A stretch of DNA of 64,000 bases, from the NCBI GenBank assembly GCA_025455885.1, contig JALOLR010000002.1, positions 1-64,000 of the forward strand, written 5' to 3'. Numbering within the stretch: the stretch's first letter is position 1; each line of letters begins with the position of its first letter. This DNA comes from Acidimicrobiales bacterium (lineage in GTDB: Bacteria; Actinomycetota; Acidimicrobiia; Acidimicrobiales; Acidimicrobilacustridaceae). Made by a program: the position numbers and the translations under genes. Below, in pieces: positions 24,064 to 32,156 of the stretch. The notes beneath the pieces are model-generated. The model saw only the letters and a list, made by a program, of their open reading frames with translations, searched no databases and was not told the origin of the DNA.

Positions 24064-24384
24064 GTGGTCGACCCCGCGGCGCCGACGTTCCCACCCGAAG
24101 TCGTCGAGGCCATCACCAGGCACATGAACGACGACCACGCCGAGGACAACCTCCGGATCTGCCGGGCGCTCGGCGCCCATCCCGACGCGACCGCGGCGAG
24201 GCTCACGGGGCTCGACGGCGACGGGATGGACTTCAGCGTGTCCACGACGGGGGGCGATGCCACCGATCGCATCCTCTGGCCGGAGCGCATCACCGAGCGG
24301 GCCGAGGTGCGGGTGGCCGTGGTCCGGCTGCACGACGAGGCGTGCCGCCTCCTCGGGGTGACGCCGCCGGCCCACGACTCGTGA
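24064..24384 (+). CDS. Small DUF2470 protein
   Basis: 106 residues matching DUF2470: PPEVVEAITRHMNDDHAEDNLRICRALG, GLDGDGMDFSV and a C-terminal LHDEACRLLG helix. In other proteins this domain is fused behind a flavin- or heme-binding split barrel (HugZ and PNPOx relatives); here it stands alone beside heme uptake genes, which suggests a part in heme use. GTG start without an obvious ribosome site. It is followed 46 bp later by the TetR gene on the same strand. Confidence 0.8.
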   Translation: MVDPAAPTFPPEVVEAITRHMNDDHAEDNLRICRALGAHPDATAARLTGLDGDGMDFSVSTTGGDATDRILWPERITERAEVRVAVVRLHDEACRLLGVTPPAHDS

Positions 24385-24430
24385 TCGCCGGCGTCGGGGG
24401 CGAGCCCTCCGCCCCGGAGCCGGGACGTCC

Positions 24431-25048
24431 GTGACGCCGAGCGCCGAGCAGCGCCAGGCGACCAAGGACCGCCTGTTCGACGCCTTCGCGTCGCTCGTGC
24501 ACGAACGGGGCTACGACGCGGTGTCCCTCGCTGACGTCGCCGAGCGGGCCGGTATCGGACGCACGTCGGCGTACAACTACTTCGCCGACAAGGACGCCCT
24601 CGTCGTGGCCTTCGTCGGCCAGGAGACCCTCGGCTACATGGACGCGCTGCGCCGGACGCTCGACGGGCTCGAGGACCCGGTCGAGCGGCTCCGGGCCTTC
24701 ATCGACGCCCAGCTCCGCCATCGCGCCCACTCCCGTCTGCCCGCCGGTCCGGACCTGCGCCTGGCGCTCGCCCCGCCGACCTACGCGCGGGTCTCCCAGC
24801 ACGCCGCCGCGCTGGACGGGCTGCTGCGCGGGATGCTCGCCGACGCGTCGACAGAGGGTCTCCTGCCCCCGGGCGACGTCGCCCGGTTGGTGCCGCTGGT
24901 GACGGCGTGCCTCGCCCGCGCCGACACCGAAGGCGCCGACGAGGACGCCATCGCCGATGCGGTCGAGGTGACCACCACGTTCGTGCTGCGGGCGCTCGGG
25001 GTGCGCCTCGGCCCGGACGGCAGGGCCCGGCGCGTGGACGCCGGCTGA
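24431..25048 (+). CDS. TetR-family transcriptional regulator
   Basis: 205 residues. The N-terminal HTH is standard (LFDAFASLVHERGYDAVSLADVAERAGIGRTSAYNYFADKDALV, residues about 15-58); the C-terminal ligand domain is all helical and ends in an Arg-rich tail. GTG start. It lies with the DUF2470 gene and converges on the htaA gene, so control of heme genes or of a xenobiotic response is possible. No operator was identified. Confidence 0.9.
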   Translation: MTPSAEQRQATKDRLFDAFASLVHERGYDAVSLADVAERAGIGRTSAYNYFADKDALVVAFVGQETLGYMDALRRTLDGLEDPVERLRAFIDAQLRHRAHSRLPAGPDLRLALAPPTYARVSQHAAALDGLLRGMLADASTEGLLPPGDVARLVPLVTACLARADTEGADEDAIADAVEVTTTFVLRALGVRLGPDGRARRVDAG

Positions 25049-25057
25049 CACCCGATG

Positions 25058-25072
25058 CCGGCGAGTCGCCGG
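25058..25072. terminator. Hairpin between convergent tetR and htaA
   Basis: Perfect 6-bp inverted repeat CCGGCG-AGT-CGCCGG in the 26-bp gap between the two stops. Confidence 0.5.
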
Positions 25073-25074
25073 GG

Positions 25075-26595
25075 TCAGGCGGGGGTGCGGCGTCGCCGGG
25101 ACCCGAGGATCACCAGTCCCGCTCCGGTGACGAGGAGAGCGAGGGCCGCGCCGAGGAGTGGCCCCGTGGACGAGCCCGTGAACGGCAACGTGCCGGCCAC
25201 GACGACCGGGGTGGCGCCCGTCGGAACCGGGCCGGCGCGGCTCGGGGCGACCGGCTCCCCGGTGGCCTCGGGGACCGCGGCGACGCCGTCGAGCTCGAGG
25301 ACGACCGTGAGGGCGTCGAGATCCGAGCCGGCCTCGTAGAAGCCGGAGAAGGCCGGCGAGCCTGCTTCGGTGAGGGTCGCGCCCACCTCGGCCCACGTGA
25401 CGGTGGTGCCGACACGGGTGGCCCCGGCCCGGACGACGAGCTCGGCCAGCACGACGTCGTCGTAGACGATCGGGGTCGCCGCGATGGCCGCCGGGACGGC
25501 GACCGGCGATCCCGTGAGCGGAACCGACCTGACGTCGGCCTGCAACCGGCCGGTGCCCGTCCCCAGGTCGACCCGGAGATCGGAGAGCTCGAGGTCGAGG
25601 AGCCCTCCGTGACCGGAGAAGCGGACGGTGCCGGCGAAGCCGGCCGAGGCGATCCCGCCGTCGGGCGACACCTCGCCGCCCTCCGCGGGGAAGCGGAAGG
25701 TCGTCCCGCCGTCGGTCGCGCCCCCGCCGACCGTCACCGCGCCCTGGGCGATCCCTCCGGTGATGTAGCTGCGAAACGACGTCTTGACGCCCCAGTCGAG
25801 GTGCCCTCCGATCACCTGCAGTGGGCCGGCGGGAGGCGCCGTCCCCGGGGCGGTCGGGGCAGTCGGATCGACGGGATCGACGGGATCGACGGGATCGACG
25901 GGATCGGTGGGATCCGTCGGGTCGACCGGATCGACAGGGTCCACGGGGTCCACCGGGTCGACCGGATCGACGGGGTTCACGGGGTCGAGCGGATCCGCGG
26001 GCGGCGGCTCGGGCGCGAACGAGACAGGGACGACGAGCTCGTGGCTCGGGTTGGCGGGCCCGCCGGCGGCGAACGTGTAGACGCCGTAGTTCCCGGGCTC
26101 GGACTCCAGGAGCGACGCGTCGAGGGTGGCGGTGAAGGAGCCGTCGGGGGCCAGATCGACGCGCTGGCCGGGCGGGAGCGGGACGCTCGAGGTCGAGGTC
26201 GTGGGGACGGCCCACTTCGTCGAGATCTGACGTCGTGCCGTGGAAGGCGCGCCGTTCGAGGGTCGCCAGTCGTCGAGGAACTTGCCGAACACCACGTAGA
26301 TCCCTGCCGGCTGCCCGGCGAACGGCGGGCGGGTGCCCACGTTGGCGGTCGGGTCGAAGCCGGTGCCGGTGACGGTGATCGTCTCGCCGGCACGGGCGAG
26401 GTCGACGGTGCGATTCACCTGGAGCGCCGGCGCGAGCACGGCGGCCGACTTCGACCCTGCCTCCGGGGACGACCCCCCCTCCGCCCTGGCGGGAGCGCCG
26501 AGGGCCAGCAGGAGCAGCGCCACCAGGACGGCGCTGACGGGTGCGATCCGGCGCCGACGCCCAGCCGATGAGCGACGAGCGGTGATGACGTGCAT
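25075..26595 (-). CDS. htaA: HtaA-type heme-binding surface protein with LPFTG wall anchor
   Basis: 506 residues: signal peptide (about 1-38), an Ig-like domain (59-193, [20 protein letters not shown]), a DPV repeat linker (201-245), an HtaA heme-binding domain (about 262-435, [20 protein letters not shown]) and a sortase signal, LPFTG at 470-474, then a membrane helix and RRRR. HtaA domains take heme from host or environmental proteins at the corynebacterial surface. It is the last gene of the minus-strand heme cluster and has its own iron box 53 bp upstream. No sortase gene is in the window. The Ig-like domain is shared with the protein at 29693-30619. Confidence 0.92.
   Translation of the reverse strand: MHVITARRSSAGRRRRIAPVSAVLVALLLLALGAPARAEGGSSPEAGSKSAAVLAPALQVNRTVDLARAGETITVTGTGFDPTANVGTRPPFAGQPAGIYVVFGKFLDDWRPSNGAPSTARRQISTKWAVPTTSTSSVPLPPGQRVDLAPDGSFTATLDASLLESEPGNYGVYTFAAGGPANPSHELVVPVSFAPEPPPADPLDPVNPVDPVDPVDPVDPVDPVDPTDPTDPVDPVDPVDPVDPTAPTAPGTAPPAGPLQVIGGHLDWGVKTSFRSYITGGIAQGAVTVGGGATDGGTTFRFPAEGGEVSPDGGIASAGFAGTVRFSGHGGLLDLELSDLRVDLGTGTGRLQADVRSVPLTGSPVAVPAAIAATPIVYDDVVLAELVVRAGATRVGTTVTWAEVGATLTEAGSPAFSGFYEAGSDLDALTVVLELDGVAAVPEATGEPVAPSRAGPVPTGATPVVVAGTLPFTGSSTGPLLGAALALLVTGAGLVILGSRRRRTPA
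25861..25995 (-). repeat. 9-bp coding repeat, 15 units (DPV linker of HtaA protein)
   Basis: Fifteen tandem 9-bp units encode Asp-Pro-Val/Thr triplets (one unit begins with Asn). Four consecutive units are nearly identical at DNA level (GGGATCGAC on the plus strand), pointing to recent slippage; the rest have diverged at third positions. The repeat makes a rigid spacer between the Ig-like and HtaA domains. Confidence 0.85.
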
Positions 26596-26647
26596 GGCGG
26601 TGGCCTCCGGGTCGCGATGCCGGTGTCTCGATCACCGACACCAAGTG

Positions 26648-26663
26648 TTAGGTATACCTACTA
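26648..26663. promoter_or_regulatory. DtxR/IdeR-like iron box upstream of htaA
   Basis: TTAGGTATACCTACTA, with a perfect 12-bp palindrome TAGGTATACCTA at 26649-26660. It matches the left half of the DtxR/IdeR consensus and sits in an A/T-rich patch 53 bp before the htaA start, overlapping the last codon of hmuV. It suggests that htaA can be transcribed separately and repressed by iron. Confidence 0.65.
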
Positions 26664-27536
26664 CAAGATGTCAGAACCCGCAACTCCGGCTGGTCGTCGT
26701 CGCCGAGGCACCACCACCACGGACCCGTCGTCGAGGCAGGCGACGGCGATCTCCTGTCGGTACACGGCCGTCAAGCACTCGCCCCGGAGCACCTCGCCCG
26801 GCGTTCCGGCGGCGACCACCCCACCATCGGCCACGATGACCACCCGATCGGCGAAGGCGGCTGCGGCGGTGAGGTCGTGCAGTACGACCACGGCGGCGTC
26901 GCCGGCGTCGACCCGGGCCCGGAGCAGGCCCATGGCCAGCTCCTGGTGGTGGAGGTCGAGCGCGGCGGTGGGCTCGTCGAGCAGGATGAGCGTGGTCCGC
27001 TGGGCGAGGGTGCGCGCCAGCGCCACCCTGGCGCGCTCCCCCCCCGACAGGGTCGGCACGGCACGACCGGCCAGATGGGCGACGTCGGTGGCCACCATCG
27101 CCGCCGCCACCTCCCGGTCGTCGTCGTCCTCGAACCGTGTCTCGCGCCACGGGCTCCGGCCCATGCGGATCACCTCGTCCACCCGGAAGGGGAAGGCCAC
27201 GCCGGCGTCCTGGAGCATCACCGCACGACGGCGCGCCAGGTCGAGCGGACGCCACTCCTCCACCGGGCGTCCGTCGAGCACGACCCGGCCGCCCTCGGGG
27301 CGCCGGTCCCCGGCGAGCACGGCGAGCAGCGTGGACTTCCCTGCCCCGTTCGGACCGACGATGGCCACCAGCTCACCCGTCGTCACGCCCAGCTCGACGC
27401 CGTCGAGCACCGTCCGACCGCCGAGGGCCACCGTGACATCGCTCATCTCTGCGATCAGGCCGCCGCCCGGTCGGTGACCGGGCAGGTCCGCAGGCCCGAT
27501 CGCGGGCGATCGCCGGACCCGGCTCCGGAGGCTCAC
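26661..27536 (-). CDS. hmuV: Heme ABC transporter ATPase
   Basis: 291 residues. Walker A GPNGAGKST, Q-loop VMLQDAG, signature LSGGERARVALAR, Walker B LILLDEPTAALD and switch His in VVVLHDL are all intact. The HmuV-type partner features (FPFRVDEVIRMGR, PWRET) are present. I use the GTG that overlaps the hmuU stop by 4 bp; an ATG 90 bp downstream (MSDVTVALGG) would cut the first beta strand. Powers heme import with HmuU and HmuT. Confidence 0.93.
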   Translation of the reverse strand: MSLRSRVRRSPAIGPADLPGHRPGGGLIAEMSDVTVALGGRTVLDGVELGVTTGELVAIVGPNGAGKSTLLAVLAGDRRPEGGRVVLDGRPVEEWRPLDLARRRAVMLQDAGVAFPFRVDEVIRMGRSPWRETRFEDDDDREVAAAMVATDVAHLAGRAVPTLSGGERARVALARTLAQRTTLILLDEPTAALDLHHQELAMGLLRARVDAGDAAVVVLHDLTAAAAFADRVVIVADGGVVAAGTPGEVLRGECLTAVYRQEIAVACLDDGSVVVVPRRRRPAGVAGSDIL

Positions 27537-28681
27537 GCCCACCCCCCCTGACGCGCCCGCGTCCGCCGGAGCAACCAGAAGAAGAACGGGGTGCCGAGCA
27601 GAGCGGTGAGCACGCCGAGTGGGATCTCGGCAGGGGCCACCACGGTACGGGCCACCAGGTCGGCGGCGACCACGACGACCGACCCGCCGAGCGCCGACGC
27701 GACGAGCAGGGCACGGTGGCCCGGGCCGGCCAGCATCCGCACGAGGTGGGGCACGACGAGGCCCACGAACAGCACGATCCCGGACACGGCGACCGCGGCC
27801 GCGGTGAGCACGGCCACGATCACCATCATCCGCACCCGGAGCCGCTCGACGTCCACGCCGAGGTGACGAGCGGGTCGCTCACCGAGCGCCAGGAGGTCGA
27901 GACCCCGTGCGTGGCCGACGGCCATGACGATGCCCACGACGGCCAACGGTGCGACCGCCGCGACCTTGGGCCACGTCGCCTGTGCGACGCTGCCGAGCTG
28001 CCAGAAGGTGATGCTGCGCAGCTCGGCATCGGTCGACACGTACATGAGGAGGCCGATGACCGCCCCGGCCAGGGCGTTGACGGCGACACCGGTGAGGATG
28101 AGGGTGACGACCTCGGTCCGGCCCTCCGAGCGCGCCGCGAGGTAGACCGCGACGACGGTGACCAGACCCCCGAGGAACGCCGCCACGCTCAGGCTCCACA
28201 ATCCGAGCAGGGTGAACCCGACCACGATGGCGGCCACGGCACCGAGCGCCGCGCCCGCCGAGACCCCGACCACCCCCGGCTCGGCGAGCGGGTTGGCGAA
28301 CGTTCCCTGCATGGCGGCCCCGGCGCAGCCGAGGGCCGCACCGACGACGACGGCCAGGGCCACCCGCGGGAACCGGATCTCCCAGAGCACCGACTCCGCG
28401 GTGCCCGTGGGGGCGGTGCCGATGCTCACCCCAGTCCGTTCGAGCACCGAGACGACGACGTCCAACGGGGGGATGGCGTACGCGCCGATGGCCCCTGCGA
28501 GCACGATCAACACGACGAGCGCAACGACCAGGACGCCGATCAGGACGGGAGCCCGCAGCACCGGGCGGCCGAGCTCGGCGACGCGCTCGAGCTCGCTCGG
28601 CGGGGCGGGCGGCCGGCTCGAGCCCAGCCCCGGCCCCCTCGGCGAGGACGGCGCCCCCACCGAGGCGTCGGTGTCGGTCAC
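27533..28681 (-). CDS. hmuU: Heme ABC transporter permease (FecCD family)
   Basis: 382 residues with about ten membrane helices after a 40-residue Pro/Ser-rich cytoplasmic start. FecCD signatures: EIRFPRVALAVVVGAALGCAGAAMQGTFANPLAEPGVVGVSAGAALGA is split across helices 2-4, with GLVVPHLVRMLAGPGHRALL near the end as the coupling region. Overlaps hmuT by 4 bp upstream and hmuV by 4 bp downstream, so the three are a coupled unit. Confidence 0.93.
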   Translation of the reverse strand: MTDTDASVGAPSSPRGPGLGSSRPPAPPSELERVAELGRPVLRAPVLIGVLVVALVVLIVLAGAIGAYAIPPLDVVVSVLERTGVSIGTAPTGTAESVLWEIRFPRVALAVVVGAALGCAGAAMQGTFANPLAEPGVVGVSAGAALGAVAAIVVGFTLLGLWSLSVAAFLGGLVTVVAVYLAARSEGRTEVVTLILTGVAVNALAGAVIGLLMYVSTDAELRSITFWQLGSVAQATWPKVAAVAPLAVVGIVMAVGHARGLDLLALGERPARHLGVDVERLRVRMMVIVAVLTAAAVAVSGIVLFVGLVVPHLVRMLAGPGHRALLVASALGGSVVVVAADLVARTVVAPAEIPLGVLTALLGTPFFFWLLRRTRARQGGWA

Positions 28682-29688
28682 CGCGGCACCTCGTCGGTGT
28701 CGTGGATCCCGCGGGACAGCTCGGCCAGCGCGAGCGGCGTGCGGGTGCCGAAGCTGTAGAGCACCCCATCGTCGAGCGCCACGATGCGCCGATCGGTCCC
28801 GGCCGGGGTCTGGGCGATGCCCGGGAGGGCGGCCAGGCCGTCGATCCCTCCGACCGAGTCGAGGCCGGACCGCGTCACGAGCACCACGTCGGGGGCCGCC
28901 TCCACCAGCGCCTCGCTCGTCAGGGGCGTGAAGGGCCTCGACAACCCGATCTCCGTGCCGGCGTCGTCGCCACCGGCCGCCTCGATCATGGCGTCGGCCC
29001 CCGACCCCGGGCCGCCGAGCAGGTACACCCCTGCCGAGCCGCGGACGTAGAGGAAGGCGACGCGGGGCCGGTCCCGTCCCTCCGGGACCGACTCGGCGAC
29101 CGCGGCGATCCGGTCCTCGAGATCGGCGACCACCCGCTCGCCGGCCTCGGGCACGCCGAGCGCGGCGGCGACGGTGCGGGTCCTCGGTCCGATGTCACCG
29201 AGACTCGTGGGGGCGTCGAGCACGACGACGGGAACTCCCGCGGCGCGCACCTGGTCCAAGGCCTCCGGGGGACCGGTGTCCGTCTGGGCCAGCACCACGG
29301 TCGGCTGCAACGACAGGACCGCCTCGGCGGACACGTCGTGACCGTCGGTCACCACCGGGAGCCCGTCGGCGCCGGCGAAGGTGGCCGACTCGTCCCGCCC
29401 CACGAGGGCGTCACCGAGGCCGAGCGCGACGACGATCTCGGCAAGGTTTCCCCACAGCGGGAGGATCCGGGAGGCGTCGGTGACCGTCACCGACGCTCCG
29501 TCGGCGGAGGTGACGATGGCCGGCAGCTGGGGCACGGGGGCCTCCGCCAGGCTGGACACCGGGGCGGTGGCGGCTTCGGGGGCACCGGTCGCGCCGTCGT
29601 GCCCGCACCCGGCCAGCGCGAGGACGACGGCGGCGAGGCCTGCGGCCAGACCGCGCCGTGCGACCCGGGTGGGCACCTTCGGGGTCAT
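28678..29688 (-). CDS. hmuT: Heme/iron ABC transporter substrate-binding lipoprotein
   Basis: 336 residues of the class III (helical backbone) binding protein fold. Lipoprotein signal with lipobox LALAGC (Cys28). Motifs include SRILPLWGNLAEIVVALGLGDALVGRDESATF and QPTVVLAQTDTGPPEALDQVRAAGVPVVVLDAP, typical of HmuT. The ATG lies 4 bp after the stop of the upstream surface-protein gene. Start is fixed by the signal peptide. Binds heme delivered from surface proteins; heme rather than siderophore is inferred from the HtaA and heme oxygenase neighbours. Confidence 0.92.
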   Translation of the reverse strand: MTPKVPTRVARRGLAAGLAAVVLALAGCGHDGATGAPEAATAPVSSLAEAPVPQLPAIVTSADGASVTVTDASRILPLWGNLAEIVVALGLGDALVGRDESATFAGADGLPVVTDGHDVSAEAVLSLQPTVVLAQTDTGPPEALDQVRAAGVPVVVLDAPTSLGDIGPRTRTVAAALGVPEAGERVVADLEDRIAAVAESVPEGRDRPRVAFLYVRGSAGVYLLGGPGSGADAMIEAAGGDDAGTEIGLSRPFTPLTSEALVEAAPDVVLVTRSGLDSVGGIDGLAALPGIAQTPAGTDRRIVALDDGVLYSFGTRTPLALAELSRGIHDTDEVPR

Positions 29689-29692
29689 CACG

Positions 29693-30619
29693 TCACGACC
29701 CGGACCGTCGGGCCCGGCGCAGGAGGGTGACACCGACCGCGGCGGCCCCGACCACGAGGGCCACGACGACACCGGCAAGTGCCACGGGCGGGTCCGAGCC
29801 CCCGGAGCCGCCGTCGTCGGACAGCACCGTGAGGTCGCCCGCCAGCTCGTCCTCGTCGCCGGGGAGCGTGGTCGGGGACGGCTCGGGCGCCGGTGGGTCG
29901 ATCGCAACCGCCTCGGGGGCGATCGACGGGTCCGGCACGGGGGCCGCCGGAGCCGGCCCGACGGCCGCCGTCGGCGGGGGCGCCACCGGTGGCGGAGGCG
30001 GAGGGGACGGGGACGGAGGGGGCGGGGGCGGGGGCGGGGGCGGGGGCGGGGCAGCGAACGACACGGGTACGACGACGTCCTGGCTGCGGTCCGATGACCG
30101 GGTGTGATCGGCGCGGGTCGTCACCGCGCAGCGCTGGACCCTGCAATCCGTGCTGGCGTCGAGCATCGCCGCCGGCCGCAGGGTGACGGCGAAGGAACCC
30201 CCGGGGCCCCACGGCGTCGTCAGGCCGACCGCGTAGGGCGGCGGGTTGGAGGAGATCCAGTGGGACAACCCGCCGGAGCCCCCCGTGGCCACGCCCCCAC
30301 CACACGGCGACGGGGCCCGGCCCGGGGGCGGGACCACGCAGAAGGCCACGTAGACCCCCTTGGTGACGTCGAAGCACGATCCGGTGACCGAGACGACCTC
30401 GCCGCCGGGCGCGAGGTCGACCGTTCGCGAGACCGACAGCGACGGGCTGCACTGAGCCTGTGCGGGTGCCGGGCCTGCGGCCTCCCCGGCCACGACGACA
30501 CCACCGGCCCCCGCCAGCACGACGACCAGGACCGACCCCAGCCGACCGACCCTCGACGGTCGCGGGATCCCGACGCCGGGCAGGGGATTCCGGCTCGAGC
30601 GCCGGGTGGGCATCCGCAT
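29693..30619 (-). CDS. Secreted Ig-like, proline-rich membrane-anchored protein of the heme cluster
   Basis: 308 residues: signal or anchor segment (about 27-50), Ig-like domain (58-189) with Cys at 57, 82, 94, 106, 159 and 164, a poly-Pro stalk (190-216), and a C-terminal membrane helix (279-300) followed by RRARR. The Ig-like domain matches that of the HtaA protein (LSVSRTVDLAPGGEVVSVTG) and carries the WISSNPPPY and TRADHTRSSDRSQDVVVPVSF segments seen in actinobacterial heme-locus proteins. It has no HtaA domain. ATG with AGGAGG 4 bases upstream. First gene of the heme operon, behind an iron box. Confidence 0.85.
   Translation of the reverse strand: MRMPTRRSSRNPLPGVGIPRPSRVGRLGSVLVVVLAGAGGVVVAGEAAGPAPAQAQCSPSLSVSRTVDLAPGGEVVSVTGSCFDVTKGVYVAFCVVPPPGRAPSPCGGGVATGGSGGLSHWISSNPPPYAVGLTTPWGPGGSFAVTLRPAAMLDASTDCRVQRCAVTTRADHTRSSDRSQDVVVPVSFAAPPPPPPPPPPPPSPSPPPPPPVAPPPTAAVGPAPAAPVPDPSIAPEAVAIDPPAPEPSPTTLPGDEDELAGDLTVLSDDGGSGGSDPPVALAGVVVALVVGAAAVGVTLLRRARRSGS
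30018..30052 (-). repeat. G-rich hexamer repeat coding for the poly-Pro stalk
   Basis: About five GGGGGC units on the plus strand encode Pro-Pro on the minus strand. Each indel of a whole unit would change the stalk by two residues. The run is also G-quadruplex-capable on the non-template strand. Confidence 0.7.
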
Positions 30620-30675
30620 GGGTCCTCCTCGCTCCCACCACCCCGTCGTGCACCGGATGGGAGGTGTGCGACAGA

Positions 30676-30696
30676 TAGTAGTAGGCATACCTAATA
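30676..30696. promoter_or_regulatory. DtxR/IdeR-like iron box in the divergent heme promoter region
   Basis: TAGTAGTAGGCATACCTAATA; on the minus strand TTAGGTATGCCTACTA, which is 15 of 16 identical to the box before htaA. The 12-bp core TAGGCATACCTA is a palindrome with one mismatched pair. It lies in the A/T-rich centre of the 146-bp gap between hmuO (plus) and the Ig-like gene (minus), so one site could repress both directions under iron sufficiency. Confidence 0.7.
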
Positions 30697-30765
30697 CTTT
30701 GGTGTAAAGATACTTAACCTCAACTCGGGGTCGGTGCGCAAAGCGCCCGACGAAGCGGAGGAACC

Positions 30766-31413
30766 GTGACGACGACATCGGGAACGACGACGGAGCAGCC
30801 CTTCTCGGAGGCCGTGAAGCAGGCGAGCTGGGAGGTCCACGAGCACGCGGAGCAGTCCCCCTTCATGCAGGCCCTCCTCGGGGGACACCTCGACGCCGCC
30901 GGCTTCGCCGCCCTCGTCGCGCAGTACCACGCGGTCTACGTCGAACTCGAGAGGGTGGGCGCGCTGCTGGTCGACGATCCGGTCGCCGGCCCGTTCATCG
31001 CCCCGGAGCTCCTGCGGGTCCCCGCGCTGGAGGCCGATCTGCTCGCCCTGCTCGGCCCCGACTGGCCCGCGCAGGCGGTCGCGACCCCTGCCACGGAGGC
31101 GTACCGGGCGCGGCTGGCAGAGGTCGCATCGTGGCCGGGGGGATTCGTGGCCCACCACTACGTGCGCTACATGGGTGACCTCTCGGGCGGTCAGGTCATC
31201 CGTCGGGTCGTCGAGCGCACCTACGACATCGACACCCACGGGGGAACGAGCTTCTACGTCTTCGACGAGATCGACGACCTGCGGGCGTTCAAGGCTCGCT
31301 ACCGCGACCGCCTCGATGCCGTGCCCTGGTCGGCCGCGGAGCGCGCGGCGGTGATCGACGAGGTCGTGGCCGCCTACGACCTCAACAGCGCCGTGCTCCG
31401 GTCGCTCACCTGA
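30766..31413 (+). CDS. hmuO: Heme oxygenase (biliverdin-producing)
   Basis: Opens the heme ring to release iron, CO and biliverdin. 215 residues, standard size. Proximal heme ligand His25 in SWEVHEHAEQSPFM; distal helix YMGDLSGGQVIRR (residues 135-147) with the conserved flexible glycines. GTG start with GGAGG 4 bases upstream. Divergent from the heme uptake operon and sharing its iron box, as expected for genes induced together by iron limitation. Confidence 0.97.
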   Translation: MTTTSGTTTEQPFSEAVKQASWEVHEHAEQSPFMQALLGGHLDAAGFAALVAQYHAVYVELERVGALLVDDPVAGPFIAPELLRVPALEADLLALLGPDWPAQAVATPATEAYRARLAEVASWPGGFVAHHYVRYMGDLSGGQVIRRVVERTYDIDTHGGTSFYVFDEIDDLRAFKARYRDRLDAVPWSAAERAAVIDEVVAAYDLNSAVLRSLT

Positions 31414-31419
31414 GCGCCG

Positions 31420-32151
31420 TCACCCGACGACGAGACCGACCAGCGCCACCACACCGGTGACGGCCAGCAGCACGACAACGAGGCCCCGGAACCGATCGGG
31501 GGCGATGCGTCGCCGGTGGCGCACGCCCACGGCGAATCCGAGGGCCAGGCCGGGCAGGGAGGCGAGGAACAGCACCACGACGTCACGGTCGTAGCGGCCG
31601 GTGAGGGCGAAGAGCGCGACCGTGAGGGCCCCCTGGAGCGCCAGCACCGCGCTCAGGGTGCCCCGGAAGACCGGAGGGGCGAGGTGGCGGACGTGCAACG
31701 CCATCACCAGAGGTGGACCGTTCGTCGCGAGCGCCGTGTTGAGCGCGCCGCTCACCGCGCCGGCCCCGAGGTCGACCCCGGGACCGGCCCGACGCAGCCG
31801 TATCCCCCGCACGTTGACGACCAGGAACACGGCGATCACGGCGACGAGGAGGATCCGCAGCTGGCGCTCGGACACCACGAGCAGCACCGCGAGCCCGAGG
31901 GGAGCCCCGACGAGGCCGCCCAGCACCATCCGTCGGATCGTCGGGCGGTCACCGTGATGGCGTTCGCTGACGGCCTGGCCGGTCGACGTCAACAGTCCCA
32001 ACGACGCCGACAGCACCACCGCCGACTCCGGGGGGACGACGAGGGAGAGCACCGGAACGGCCATCAGCGCGAACCCGAAGCCGGTCATCGTCTGCACCGT
32101 GGCCGCCACGGCGACCAGCAGCGCGGCTCCCACGACCAGGCCGGGGCTCAT
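31420..32151 (-). CDS. TauE/SafE-family membrane permease
   Basis: 243 residues, about eight hydrophobic helices, with the two-repeat layout of the TauE/SafE (sulfite or organo-anion exporter) family: TMTGFGFALMAVPVLSLVVPPESAVVLSA near the N terminus and GALNTALATNGPPLVMALHVRHL in the second half. Ends 7 bp from the convergent heme oxygenase and lies 5 bp after the lysA stop, so it may be read with lysA. Substrate unknown. Confidence 0.85.
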   Translation of the reverse strand: MSPGLVVGAALLVAVAATVQTMTGFGFALMAVPVLSLVVPPESAVVLSASLGLLTSTGQAVSERHHGDRPTIRRMVLGGLVGAPLGLAVLLVVSERQLRILLVAVIAVFLVVNVRGIRLRRAGPGVDLGAGAVSGALNTALATNGPPLVMALHVRHLAPPVFRGTLSAVLALQGALTVALFALTGRYDRDVVVLFLASLPGLALGFAVGVRHRRRIAPDRFRGLVVVLLAVTGVVALVGLVVG

Positions 32152-32156
32152 CGTGG

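Noticed and set aside
21217-24465. Threonine synthase frame extending to over 1000 codons upstream
   Set aside because: The upstream part overlaps hom in another frame and is Arg/Gly-rich noise; the true start is the GTG overlapping the hom stop.
25843-26000. CRISPR-like array
   Set aside because: The repeats are contiguous 9-bp coding units without spacers, inside the HtaA reading frame.
24064-31413. Heme island as a recent phage- or transposon-borne insert
   Set aside because: No integrase, transposase, tRNA target, direct repeats or shift in GC3 was seen at its borders.
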